Part shown: positions 21,050-62,784 of the stretch, one piece after another | Layout of the letters: every line of letters begins with the position of its first letter | Position numbering within the stretch: the first letter of the stretch is position 1 | Assembly: GCA_009760855.2 (NCBI GenBank) | Contig: WPIO01000010.1 | Span: 4,867,501 to 4,931,500, forward strand | DNA: 64,000 bases | From: Cristatella mucedo | Lineage: Eukaryota > Bryozoa > Phylactolaemata > Cristatellidae | Reading direction: 5' to 3' | Made by a program: the position numbers and the translations under genes | The notes under the pieces: generated by a model | Told to the model about the DNA's origin: nothing | What the model saw: only the letters and a program-made list of their open reading frames with translations | Database searches by the model: none

Positions 21050-21286
21050 GAGGCGAAACCAGGGGGTGGCAGCTGCCACCCTGGCTCCGCCGAGTTCACC
21101 AGCTCCGTATTGAGATAAACTAAAGTGACTTTAAAACTGATTATACAGGCGACGAAATGACCTATCTGACTAGCCATTTCGGCCAATTTTAGCTTGCTGC
21201 AGACGCTGGGGGACGACCCAGACCCCCTCTTACAGGGAGGCTCAGCCCCCAGACCCCCGCAGGCTCTCTAATCCTGGCTTCGCCTC
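21050..21286. mobile_element. MITE-like element with 14-bp terminal inverted repeats
   Basis: The ends GAGGCGAAACCAGG and CCTGGCTTCGCCTC are inverted repeats with 13 of 14 matches. Just inside the left end is a 26-bp near-palindrome centred on CAGCTG (21059-21084). No open frame is present. The superfamily is unclear. Confidence 0.65.
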
Positions 21287-22025
21287 GGCTTTCGCGATTA
21301 CAAAACATTTGGCATTTTGAGTTTGGTTGTTACGTAAACTAAAAAGTGAGATGATTGGTGACATATCAAACTTTCGTTAAATGAAAACACCCTAGTGTAC
21401 TCCAAAGGTGATGGGAATAGCTTTGACTACTGAATCATTATAGCTGGATCTTCTAGGTGCCGAAATAGTCACGAGCTCTTCACCCCCAAGATCCTTTAAA
21501 GGTTCCTTTCAATAGGCTATCGTAGGCAACTGTGACGCTGAATGTTAGACGGATTGCGTGCGTTCCGTGGTCCAATGGAGCAACACTTTCATTTAGGAAA
21601 GCTACTTCGAAAGCTACATTTGGGAAAGATGACCTCACTCTGGCCTAAACTCGACGCTTTTCGGAGAAGTTATGAGCGGTACGTAAGTTTTATAAAAATC
21701 GCTGACTGCCATTCGTCGGATTAAAGTTTATACCTGTTTAAAGCTTGGCCCAAGTCAGCTCATGCTCAGGCGATATAGCTGCCGCCCCAAGCCAGAAGCG
21801 CGTGTCATGGGAGGTTCCAGATGTATGTTTTATCACGCTTCGCCAAGGCTCCGATTGAGCGTCGAGCACCTCGCCTGGTTAATATGGCAAAAATTTCCCC
21901 TACATATGTGTCTTAGCGTTTTCAACGGCATTATCCACCCACAGACGGTCATACAATTTAAACGTGGAGCTCTACGAAACAAGAGTAAATTGAAAACTAA
22001 GATTTTTCGCTTTGTGAATTGGTCG

Positions 22026-22046
22026 TGAGAGAGAAAGAGGAGAGAG

Positions 22047-22130
<84 letters not shown>
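22026..22130 (+). repeat. (GA)n microsatellite
   Basis: A long pure GA tract with AAGAG variants at its 5' edge, in intergenic DNA. Confidence 0.97.
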
Positions 22131-22132
<2 letters not shown>

Positions 22133-25100
22133 GACAACAGATAGACTCTGTAAAGGAACGAGGATGGATCCGAAAGCTTTCGCAGACCCACACTCAATGG
22201 AAACCACCAATGCTCCAGTCACGAACCGTTACGAAGGCATGAATCATCTTGAATTAGGCCGGCGAGATAAGAATCGGGCAAATTCTCTGGTTTAAGCTGT
22301 GGAGTCTAAAGCTTAAATCTAGTGAAAAAGTCGAGCTCAGCTATGGGCTATCGCTTTCCGCGTGCAAGGCCATTAAGAGCCTGCTTGGAGTTCAACATTC
22401 TGAACTAAGCTCGGAAGCTATGGGCTAGCCCTAACACCCTACTGCTTTGAAGCAATGAGCCGCATAGGCACTCTGATTTAATTGGATTAAGCTAAACGTT
22501 TGAAGTTAAGCTCTCGATAAACTCGCGGTCAGATTCGGAGCTGTACAGGAAGTGCAGCAGTGTAACCGCGGTTTAGCGTTTGCAGTCTGGAGCTCTCATG
22601 TCGGACAGCCACATGAGTTGACAAACGTGTTCGGAAAACCGGCCAGCAGCAACATGAGCTTACTTTTCAAGATTAGGGACTACCGATGCCACGGTTAGCT
22701 ACAGAGCTTACTAACACCCCGGTTCTTTGTAAGCCGGATTACTGCCAACTAATTTCTACGAAAGCCCGTTAATCATGGAACAATACCTGTGCAAACCGGT
22801 AATATGAAAAAGTAGCACGTACAAAACAACAGGTAACACTGGAGCTCCTTTAGTACCAGGGACACGCGGCTAAGTTTCTGGACTTAATGGCTAGCCTAAC
22901 AGCCACATTAAACTGCTACTATTACCAATGTAAATAATAGTACGTTTGCATAGCACCATAGGAGCACTAAATCTCGTTTAGGGCTCACGGGTTGGGACTC
23001 TTTTTTAGGCCAGTACCTCCCACTGCTCGCTAGCCTTCACTAGTTGCAAGGACTCCCAAAAATAAATATACTGCAGAATATTATATTCTAATATCAAATT
23101 GCTCCAAGCTTGGTGAACTTGGATGTACAAGGATTCTTGCATGACTTACATGGATCCGTGTACATTGATGGCAGCTACGGCGTATGCTTTGGGGCGTATA
23201 TTTATTGGCTGCTAGCTCGAATCAGCTTGGTACCAACAGCCAACACTCGAGAAATCAAATGGTATTTTGAAATTTATCTCGATACATTAACATAAGTCCC
23301 AGCACAAGAGAACATGGCAATCTACTAGGGCTAGGTGATATCGTACTGAAGTACCTGTATATGTATCTATAGATACTTCAGTATCTCAAGTAACAGCAAG
23401 CCAATTTTTCCCAGCGATGGTGCTATCTGTGTGTGATCCGTCTTGAGCAGTATAGCAGTAATTCAATCATATACTCATGAAATTATTTGCAAACCCAGAA
23501 TATCTAAGTAAGCGAAAGTACTCGGCGGCATCTCTTCTGAGGCCAAGCTTTCCGCTATCCTGTGCTGTTACTTCCAAGCTAATTACTTCCACGATGGCCA
23601 CTGACTCAGCTATTGTTCCCACTTTCTCTTCATTGCGTGAAATAGAATTTATCGACTACCCTATGGACATCAAAAGCCACTTTTGCTTTGAGTGACTTGA
23701 GAGAAACCCAACGCAACACCCACATAGTTGTGTTCCTTTTGAGGAGATACACTTGGAGACACAGTATTCGAAGGTTTCAGAAAAAGCACACGGCAACTAG
23801 TTGCACTTAAAATATCTACATACCAGAGGATGCTCTACCAAACGCTAGAAGAAACACATGGGAGCTGGGACACATACACAATAGATTAAGAAAAGGCTGG
23901 CTTGCATGCGATCTGCCTAAGCTACAATATTTCCATACTGAGGCAGACCTTTCGGGTTTACGTAGAGAAATCATTCAATTAGTACATACCTGAGCAGATC
24001 ATTTCGACTGGTTTCGGTCAATCTGCTATAAGCAATCATATTTGTCTGGTTTGGTCAATGAGCGACAAGCAACAATCTCATGGGGCTGTAAGCATCAGCA
24101 AGGAGTTGATTCACAGTGATTGTCCTTGAAAATAGAACCTATTAGTAGGCATTAGTTTGCAACAGCTTCAGTTAAAAATCACTCCCTTTATATTGACATA
24201 ATTATAGAATAATAGTCATAGACCTGCTTCACTGTGGCGATAGCTTGGCAGCAGCTTGTGGCTAGTAGTTACTAACTGTGGCAATGCAGCAAATAGCAGC
24301 ACAGCCCACCATTTAGTTGTTGGTATTGGCTACTGGCTGCAGCCAATTGTAAAGCAGCCTGCCATCCCATTTCTGAGGTCCAGAATTTGTATGGGTACAT
24401 ATGTGTGTATGCGTGCGTGTGGAAAGGGACTGCTGCGCAAAAAAATATATGAGTATACGTTCCCATACGCATGTTTGCTGTTCAGCGTAAAATAGCAAAA
24501 AATGTTGGGACACTGATGTTATATGTACACAAGTCAACTCAGGCAGTTTCGAGGAGCTTATACGTTGCTTTAGAAGATATATTGGAGTCTATCTCTACTA
24601 ATACGTCTTCATTTGTAAGTTCCATTAAATCTAAGAAAAATGGAACGTCTACCAAAGAGTGACTGAAACTATGGATTCAGCACTTTTCAGCTATCAATAC
24701 CCAAACATACAAACTCGTACCTGAGCAAATAGAATGCATCCATAAATCCACATGAGTACATAATGCACTCACATGCAAGCGATTACACCCCACTTGTGCA
24801 TGTATGCATGCAAGCCGACAAGCACACTGCCTGCATATAAGTGGTGTACAGCCCCTGTCAACTGGATCTATCGTGTAGAGCTGGGTGTAGCAGCTTGTGC
24901 ATGCTGCCTGTCAAATATAAGTCTTCTACAACAAGCATTTAATTTGAAAAAGTCATCACGAACGAAAGCCAGACAGGCTGTCATGAATGAGAAAAAAGAC
25001 AAGTAAACACATGTAAACGTCGTTGTTCTTCGGCAATCCGTGTTTAGCCAATAACCATGCTATCCGTCATAGGAAACACCAGTTTACCATCATAAAGGCA

Positions 25101-26200
25101 GGCGAAGCAACGTGCTCTCCGATGGCCTACTTTGATACACATGGGAGATCCAAGTACTCTTCTTCACTGTCGCCTGAAAGTATTTAATGTATAATGGCAA
25201 ACGTTGCAGACCATGTGTCTGCAGTGCAAATCAAAAATAGTTGTGATGTTTGTATGAAATGCTTACTCATTGATTCATTTATTTCGTTTTCCATCTGAGG
25301 CAAAAGGCTAGTCGTTTGAGGTTGGGACATCAGTGAACTATCGATGGTGGAACAACCTATGCAAGGATAAATGATAACGAATAAATTCCCCTATCTATGC
25401 TCTTTCGAGAATTTTTAAGCACACACTACATGATTCTAGGCACCTACTTGTCCTAAGAATGCCTAGGCATGAAGATTCTAAAGACAAATCCAGCCTAGTG
25501 ACATACCGCAAATACATCTAGCAAGTCGAGTCGATCCTTATTTTCCGTCCATTTAAATTCCACTCATACTTTATGCACCCAGAGATTCAAAAATGTAAAT
25601 TTTAAACAAAAGCAATTCAGATCTACATTAAGATTAGTGAACGTATCCACACAATAAGTACGAGGGACAGCTGCTAGCCTGATTGTATACATGTGGCAGC
25701 AGGCAAACACGCCACATGATCCACGAGATAATAGAGCATGCCAATACCTTCATTTGCACTCGCTTAACTGACACTTTCCTACCTGCCTGTGGGGAAGCCT
25801 GCACAATTGTAAGTAGAATGTCACACAATGTAAGTGATGGAATTGTCAAGGTTTTTTGGTTTTGTGTGATCACATTGGCACTAATCCACAAGAATAACCA
25901 TGATCTGTACCTTACAGGAATTCTGATACTGTACATTGACGACAGCTACGACGAACGCTTGGGTGGGAATAGGTCACCATCTAGCTAACATCAGGAAGGA
26001 TCTAGCAGTGAGCATATTCAAAATAGCCAATGCTAATTTGCTAAATATTAAACTTAATAGTTCTAAAAAAATATTACAACTGTATAGCCAAGACAGAATA
26101 GGATGTGCATGCACAGCCATCATCACGAGAAAATTTCAGGAATATCACGAACCTGGAAATGATTTAATGTTTGATTGTAGCAGTAGGACCACATGTACAT
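22131..26200. other. Intergenic DNA, mostly unassigned
   Basis: No long open frame with protein-like character on either strand. A possible hAT-like palindromic end is noted at 23325-23390. Later exons of the TEX14-like gene, which leaves its last identified exon in phase 1, could lie here but were not recognised. Confidence 0.4.
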
Positions 26201-26224
26201 ATGTTAAACTAATCTGTCAGTAAT

Positions 26225-26530
26225 GGAGTTGAAAAGCCCCAGCCACAGACAGTTTAACTTATCACTCCAATTCTGCTGTGTACTGCATGGAACTGCATAG
26301 CTGCAAAGGTACACAGGAAATGCTGCCAGAGTACCATGCTGCAAACTTTCAAGCTTGCTGACCCTGTGCAAGTCACCCCTAACCATGTTATGCTTGTTGC
26401 CATTGAGCATACTACCAAGAACCATTCGATCGTGCTTCCTTTGCAGCAAATTAAAAATGTCTAGGAAGAGATTGAGTTCGCAGATGGCACTATATCAAAT
26501 GCATTAGTATTATGAATATTATTATAAGCT
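26225..26530 (+). mobile_element. LINE family 1 3' UTR and tail, plus orientation
   Basis: The segment matches, in reverse orientation, the 3' UTR of the family 1 copies at 6318 and 59800: blocks like ATGTTATGCTTGTTG, CGATCGTGCTTCCTTTGCAG and AAGAGATTGAGTTCGC, then an ATT-rich end. Confidence 0.75.
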
Positions 26531-26706
26531 ACCTGCACAGAGTGGCTGAAGCCGTGGTGTTTTTGTTAGCACACGTGCAACAAAAAAGCTCAAGAGGCAT
26601 GCAGCTAAGCCCAGAAATGAGCCAGCTAGCCTCGGCGATCAGGCAACAGTGGTGACAGCAGTGCAGCAAGGTGGCGCAGGCTTCCGGAGCATCGGCGAGT
26701 ACTCAC

Positions 26707-56607
<29,901 letters not shown>

Positions 56608-56619
56608 TCTGCTGGTTTA

Positions 56620-57370
56620 GATCCGGGCCATGTCCAAGACACTTGCACGATTATGACCATGATTTAGTGCTGCTGGATTGTATGTCTTCCGGTTAAGACT
56701 TTGCAAACAGCAGCCTGGCACGCCATCACTCAAGAATTTTGGGAGAGGCAATGAATGAATAACCTGAAATCGCCTACTGTGATGCTGACAACCAGGTGAC
56801 CAGACAATCGACTAAGCAGTTGTCGAACCGGAAATTGAAGCAGTGCTATAGACTTACTGCTTCTTGCCGTTTGTGCCAGTGCACAGAATTCCAGGAATTC
56901 TATATAGTCTAAGATTTTGTATATTATTTTATATTTATATATTATTATATATAGTCTTCTATATAGGGCAAGTCTTAGGACCGGTTGTCAAAAGCGGGAC
57001 ATGGTAAGACATGCTTGCAGTTAAGACTAACTCAAAAAAGTGGCATTTCCAATGTCCTAAGTTCATAAAAAATTCTTCAAATATGTTAAGTTCATGCCAG
57101 GAGGGGGAGAGGGGACACACATCACAAGGAACTATGCTGTATGCATCTGCAGTATGCATCTAAAGGCAGTCTCTTAGCCGCTAGAGCCGCAAGCCTTTGT
57201 GTGCCTATCTCACTGCACCCGGCACCAAGGGCAAGCTTTGCCCAGCATCCGGGTCCGTGAGACTAAAATTGATTGCTTGGCTTTACAGTGAGTCCCGGGG
57301 TCACTCAACAATCACGGCACCATTAACAGTGCTACTGTCTAAATCTACAGAAAAGTCTACTGCAACGACC
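56620..57370. other. Region upstream of candidate exon 1, nothing recognised
   Basis: Contains an AT-rich block with TATATT repeats at 56900-56970. It could include the promoter or further 5' exons of the TEX14-like gene, but no signal is decisive. Confidence 0.35.
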
Positions 57371-57377
57371 ACAGCCT

Positions 57378-57379
<2 letters not shown>

Positions 57380-57459
<80 letters not shown>
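57380..57459 (+). repeat. (GA)n microsatellite
   Basis: Forty pure GA units. Confidence 0.97.
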
Positions 57460-57460
<1 letters not shown>

Positions 57461-57743
57461 GAGTGCATCCACTGTCTCTGCCCCCTCGGACACACACACA
57501 GAGGTTCCTTGGTAGGTAGGTTTAGTCATAGAAGGACTTGCATGTGGGTGAATTTCAGGAGCCTAGTGCTAGCTACCCTAGCTGCTGTGTAATAGATGCC
57601 CACAGAGCGCGCCTTAGGCATCATGAATGCACGTGGTCATCTCGGTAGCAGCAGCACAACGCAATTAGACTTAAGAAGCAACTGGGAAGCAAGGAGTGGG
57701 GATGGGCATCGAGTGGACAGCAAGCCATGCAGCACAGGCTCAG

Positions 57744-57745
<2 letters not shown>

Positions 57746-57823
<78 letters not shown>
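57746..57823 (+). repeat. (GA)n microsatellite, second of a pair
   Basis: About 39 GA units, 287 bp beyond the first, in the same orientation. Confidence 0.97.
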
Positions 57824-57825
<2 letters not shown>

Positions 57826-58589
57826 AGATGTATGCAAGACGAAGAGAGGCTGCTTCATGCTAATATATATCATATCTATTAACTTCGGGTAATGGTGATG
57901 ACTGGCTGGGCACCGGCCTGCCTAGCCAAAAGCAGTTAATGAGAAGATACAAATGCAGTTGCAAGAAAAAACAATTGATCACTATTGGGTCTTAGGCAGC
58001 AGAATGCCACCTGATGCATGCCGATTATCAAATGAATCAGGGAGTGGACTTAACGAGTTGGGGCGACATGCATAACTCGAGTCCACATTGATTCTAGAAG
58101 GACTTTGGCAAAGTAGGGAAATATATCTAGAGAAAATTGTGGCGATGAGAGTGAGACGAAAATGCAGAATGGGATGCAGGGATGAGAATGAACAGGTGAC
58201 TGAAAAGCAGTACAGCTGTCCGAACCAAGCACGCAGCTTTAGCTTTGCTGCCAGAAGCCAATGAGTGGCTGCGATTTGGGATCCTCAAAGCAGGACACCT
58301 GTTGCCAACATATTTAAACGCCTAACCGTGCACAGGCTATAGGGAACGCTCGTGAAAAGGCATTGGAGACATCCACAGCAGGTTTACTTGAAGCCGCGGG
58401 CTTGACAAAATTTGGCGTCCCTGATCAGATTTTAATGGCAGGACAACGGCTCAGCGATTTGGCTGCTCGCCCTCGCTTGCGAAGCCAAAAAAGGCACACC
58501 AGTGGCCGCCCAGGCAGAATCCATGCGAGCCTCTCACTGTCCAACACGTGCCAGCAGACGACAATGTGGCACGGGTGCCCTCAGCTTGA

Positions 58590-58695
58590 GCATAATAATA
58601 ATAATGCATTTGATATAGCCCCCTCAGAGAACTCAATCTCTTTCTAGGTACTTTACATTTGCTGCAAAGGAAGTACGATCGAATGGGTTGTGGTA
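58590..58695 (-). mobile_element. LINE family 1 3' tail
   Basis: ATAATAATAATAATGCATTT, CCCCCTCAGAGAACTCAATC, then CTTTACATTTGCTGCAAAGG match the family 1 3' end. Confidence 0.75.
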
Positions 58696-58732
58696 GCAAA
58701 ATGAAGGCACAAAGCCACCGCAAGGCGTTCCT

Positions 58733-59032
58733 ATGGGCAGCACCTGGGCATGTAAGTTCGAGCGTGAACACTTAAAGCGAGACGGTCTGCTCGAACTTCG
58801 ACAGCGAGCTTCTCAAAAGCTAAAGGAACTGGGGGAGGTAACGTGCTCACTCGCATGTGACGCCCTGCCTACGGCTGTGACTGCTGCCGCAGCTGCTGCA
58901 GCGAGCAGTGGCTCTTCTTGGCTGCCGCAGCACTACTCGCTACTACTTGCTACCGCAGCACGCCTGGCACCGATCGCGAGCGCCTGTGCGGTTCGTTCGA
59001 TCTGCACAGGCAAGCAGCTCTTGCTCGCCCAG
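58733..59032 (+). CDS. Unrecognised open frame with coiled-coil-like start (possible exon)
   Basis: The plus frame from ATG 58733 encodes FEREHLKRDGLLELRQRAS, QKLKELGE, an Ala-rich stretch, and CAVRSICTGKQLLLAQ. It is followed by a perfect donor consensus (CCCAG/GTAAGG) at 59032. A second donor-like site follows KELGE. The first part looks like an amphipathic helix. I recognise no family. It could be an exon of a plus-strand gene, divergent from the TEX14-like gene. Confidence 0.35.
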
Positions 59033-59438
59033 GTAAGGCTGCTCGAACAGCCCGCACGTGTCGAAGCGATGGTGGCTGACTCGCGATGGTGGCTGACAGG
59101 CAGATCTCACCTGGCTCTGACTCCTACTCGGTTGATTCGGGCTGCTTGCACTCTAACAGCCTGTGGCCACGCCTTGTCACGGGTGATTATCCAGAAGTGA
59201 GGCAGTAGAGCAGCAGGCCATAGGAACGATAAGGAGACTGGGTATACTCGGGTTGCCCTCCACACAGATACACTATAGCTCGACCCTAAGCAGCTTCACT
59301 CTCAACAGAGAGGGCAAGGGAATAGATCTGAAACATGCGAGGGATCTTGACGATCTCAGGCTAGAGCTGCATTCTTGTGCTTGTCTAATGCAAGCCGATG
59401 AAGCAGCAAGTACTAGGGGGGAGAAAGAGGGGTGGAAG

Positions 59439-59540
59439 GGGGAGAGAGAGATAGATATGAGAGAGAAAGAGAGAGTGAGAGAGAGAGTGAGAATGAGAGA
59501 GTGAGAGAGAGTGAGGGAGAGAGTGAGAGTGAGAGGAGGA
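59439..59540 (+). repeat. Imperfect (GA)n with GTGAGA variants
   Basis: GAGAGAGTGAGAGAGAGTGA-type tract of about 100 bp. Confidence 0.9.
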
Positions 59541-59784
59541 GAAGGAAACAGCCAGCCTAATACACTTTCGATTTCAGTACGATGACTCAGTCCCTAGGGC
59601 CATAGTAAACCTATGTTTAAGTGTACCGCAAAAACCCTCTGCCAGGTCTTGACCGGCTGGTCGTAACCAGCAGCAGGCTTAGTCGGTAGGCATTGTTGGC
59701 TGTTCTCAAACGAAGCTGCAAACATCCTTGCAATTATCTGAAAAAGGGCCGAGCTTGTCGCCTTTTATATTTATTGAATCTATT

Positions 59785-60560
59785 GATAATAATAATAATG
59801 ATTATAAGACATTTGTATAGTCCCATAGGAACCAAATCTCTTTATAGGCACTTTACATTAGCTGCAAAGGAAGCACGATCGAATGGTTATTGGTAGAATG
59901 CTCAATAAACAACAAGAATAACATGGTTAGGGGTGATATGCACAGGGTCAGCATGCAAACATAGTTGGTGGCAGCATGCACAGTGTCAGTAATCGTAACC
60001 ACACAAAGGACGAATGACGTGGACTAGCTAAATGCTGTGATAGATAGGTGCGTTTTTAGTTTCTTTTTAAATGATCTCGTGAAGCAAGTCGGAAGGAATT
60101 TTGCTATTTGATTAGCGATAACTTGCACAGTGTCAGCAAGCATAAGCAAAGTACACTTCACACTGACACAGCAAAGGCTGTGAGGGACAGCTGCCTGTTA
60201 GCTCTTTTTAGATTTCTTCAACTCGGGGGGGGGCGATGCCTCGATTTCAGCCTGGAGGTTTCCAGGCTTTGGGAAAATGGGAACTAAAGTCTCAACCGGA
60301 TTAGAGGTTGGTTAGAAGCACAGCTAAACGACCTGAGTCAGAAGAGTGGCCGTTCAATGCCTGATTGGAGAAATAGTTCGGATAGGTAGGCTGGAGCAAG
60401 CAAATGAAGGTAACAAGAAGCTACTGACAAAACCTTGAAGTCGATAAGCTGCTTCACAGGAAGCCAGTGCAGTTATGTGAGATGTGGGGTAATGGGCAAT
60501 TTCGATGCTCACTATTGCTGCAGAGCATTCGTATCTGCATTCATTAGCTTGAATCAATTT
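59785..60560 (-). mobile_element. LINE family 1 fragment, 3' end and part of RT
   Basis: ATT-rich tail at 59785, the conserved 3' UTR (TTTACATTAGCTGCAAAGGA, ACATGGTTAGGGGTGATATG) and at 60400-60540 the RT C-terminal region on the minus strand. An extra unrelated segment near 60120-60300 breaks it. Confidence 0.75.
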
Positions 60561-60739
60561 GTGTTCATTTCTTTTTGAACTCTTATTTTAACTCTGGAGC
60601 CACTATCTTTTATCATCTTCTCAGGCAAACAACCTCAAAGGTCTACAAGGATGCCTGCCGATATCTGTAAGTAAGATCAATGTCACGATGATCCATTTTG
60701 ACTCACTTGCTTACTGGCTAAGTCTAATCCGGCTGCCGA

Positions 60740-60955
60740 TTGCTGAAGACAACTTCGGGCTGCCCGACAGCACCTGCCAAGCCCAGACTGCCAGCCACTA
60801 AACATCTGCGTCGGCAGACGGCTCTGGCTGGGAGGCTGGCTGGGGGGCTGCCCAATGTTGCCAGTAATAGCATCCCTGAAGAGCTGCAGTCCGTTTGGTG
60901 CGCAGGCAGTAGCCGAGTATTGAGAGAGGAGCAGCTTGACCGGGTGAAGTGCTGA
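60740..60955 (+). other. Unrecognised open frame
   Basis: The plus frame ends with SIPEELQSVWCAGSSRVLRE, EQLDRVKC and a stop. A donor-like GACCGG/GTGAAG precedes the stop. Protein-like, but no family is recognised and no upstream acceptor is convincing. Confidence 0.25.
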
Positions 60956-61390
60956 GGACTGTTGCAGCGATTACGAACACAGGAGTGGAGGGGGCAGGGG
61001 GCATATATCCCGGGCGCCGAATTCGGGGCACTGGATCAAGGGTGCCAAAATGGGCACCTAATAGTGTGGGGGGCGCCATCTGTGTACTCCATCCCTGTGC
61101 ATGCACTGTATCGCCGGCCTAAACTGACCAAAATCCCTTCCCTGCCGAGTTCATTCACGGTTCGTGGTTTATTAGAAAAGAGGAACCACTAAGACTTAAT
61201 TGCAAGGTGTTCAAAACTGCACAGACGTTCAAGGGTTCGATAGAGAGACACAGCAGTCTGTCCGTGCAGATATTTGAGCCTGCTTACAGTTTACATATAG
61301 TTTTATAGATCATATCGCTGGGCATGCGTCTTTCATGTGGACGTGCCATGGAATTAAATAAGGTCCAAGAGTTTTCTAACCTTGTTATGA

Positions 61391-61792
61391 ATGGACACAA
61401 GGCGCCCCGTCTACCAGCTAACTGTCAGAAGCAGTTTTGTTCTGGCACAGAGTAGTACACCGCACGTGCGATTGAGCTGTTATATGTCTAATACCATTCT
61501 GCCCATCGTAACAGTAGCTGGCCTATTAAACACGATCGATCTGGGCAAAGCTTTGATCGATCGTGGCAGGTCAACAGTGACCTGTCATCAAGTAGCCATG
61601 GGTTTTGCGATGTTGAGATCAGAATGCCGCCGTTCACTGGGGTGGTATCTGCGCACATCATGGTCTTATTCTGCTAAGCTTCGAGTTCATTCTTTCAAAG
61701 AAGACTTTATGCGACTACGCGACTTCATGCGAATATGTAGCAAGCAGCACCCCAAAGCCTTGCAGCCAGGACTGCTTATACCAGCTGACTAA
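61391..61792 (+). other. Unrecognised open frame, 133 codons
   Basis: It starts with ATG and contains MSNTILPIVTVAGLLN, CHQVAMGFAMLRSECRRSLG and FKEDFMRLRDFMRICSKQHP. Composition is protein-like and the frame is longer than its surroundings would predict. No domain is recognised; it could be a decayed element or a terminal exon. Confidence 0.3.
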
Positions 61793-61984
61793 CTGATGCA
61801 CTAGACAAAGAGAGGCAGTTGAGTTGTTTTCGGAAAGATGCTAATGGTGGCAGGGAGATTGTGTCTTTTGGAATGAGCAAAACCTAAATAAATAGACAAA
61901 AGAATACAAACTGTGCTATACAGCTGCCGATAACACCAATACCGAATGTAGGGCAGATGCTTGGCATTTCATGCTTGGACTAGG

Positions 61985-62080
61985 AACTAATAATAATAAT
62001 TATACATTTTTATAGTATCCTCAGAGAACTTAATCTCTTTCTGGGCACTTTACATTTAACTGCAGGAATTTTACTCTACA
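61985..62080 (-). mobile_element. LINE family 1 3' tail
   Basis: TAATAATAATAATTATACAT, CCTCAGAGAACTTAATCTC, TTTCTGGGCACTTTACATTT. Confidence 0.75.
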
Positions 62081-62164
62081 GCGATCAGCACAGCATGGCC
62101 AGCAAAAACTGTTACATAGTCTCAATATGATGTGAACCGGCAGCTATGGAGCCTAATAAAAAAG

Positions 62165-62326
62165 CTAGCTGATTTAACAGCCTCTTTTGTTTAGCGACAG
62201 AAGAGCCTTCACGGCTATCACAACCACTAGCAGCGGTAAAGGATCGCCCACTGCAGGATTCGAGCCCACGACCTCGGTCCGGGGTTGTAAAAAGCCTTAC
62301 CTAGCGTGTCATTGCGGCTCACGGCT
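62165..62326 (-). repeat. SINE family B, minus orientation
   Basis: CTGATTTAACAGCCTC, AAGAGCCTTCACGGCTATCA, ATCGCCCACTGCAGGATTCG, GAGCCCACGACCTCGG, then the head complement GCCTTACCTAGCG. Close to the nested copy at 6994. Confidence 0.88.
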
Positions 62327-62379
62327 TATCGACAAGGCTTATCGACCATGCTGGCTCACCATCAAGTAACATATTGACT

Positions 62380-62700
62380 TTAAAAGTTCTTTCTTTCTTT
62401 TGCCTATCTACCCAAAACTACTACCTAATCAGGCTAGGCATTGTATCACCCATCGCCTGACTCGGGCCTTTTACCTCAGCCTCTAATCAACCTCGAGTCC
62501 TTGGAGATTATTCCTCTATGTTGTATGCACCTAAAGCCTAGAACTTACTTCCGACAGACGTTAGGACGACTGACATTTGTGTGTATGTCATCGGTAACCA
62601 AATGACACACCTACTTTATAGCATATGTAAATTGCCTATAAGAGATTGGGTTCTCTTAGGGTGCTATAAAAATGCTTTATTTTATTAAAGCTATTAACAT
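62380..62700 (+). mobile_element. LINE 3' fragment, plus orientation
   Basis: A degraded RT C-terminal end near 62390-62560, then the tail GCATATGTAAATTGCC, AGAGATTGGGTTCTCTTAGG and ATTTTATTAAAG. Confidence 0.6.
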
Positions 62701-62784
62701 TACTATTATTGTTCCATAAACACTTAATTTTCATCTAAGTTGCAACTACAGATGTTAGACTGCCCACACTAAGCAGTTGTCTAA

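Noticed and set aside
25634-25936. Minus-strand 100-codon frame as a later TEX14-like exon
   Set aside because: No acceptor in the phase required after exon 15 and no conserved motif; the opposite strand is equally open.
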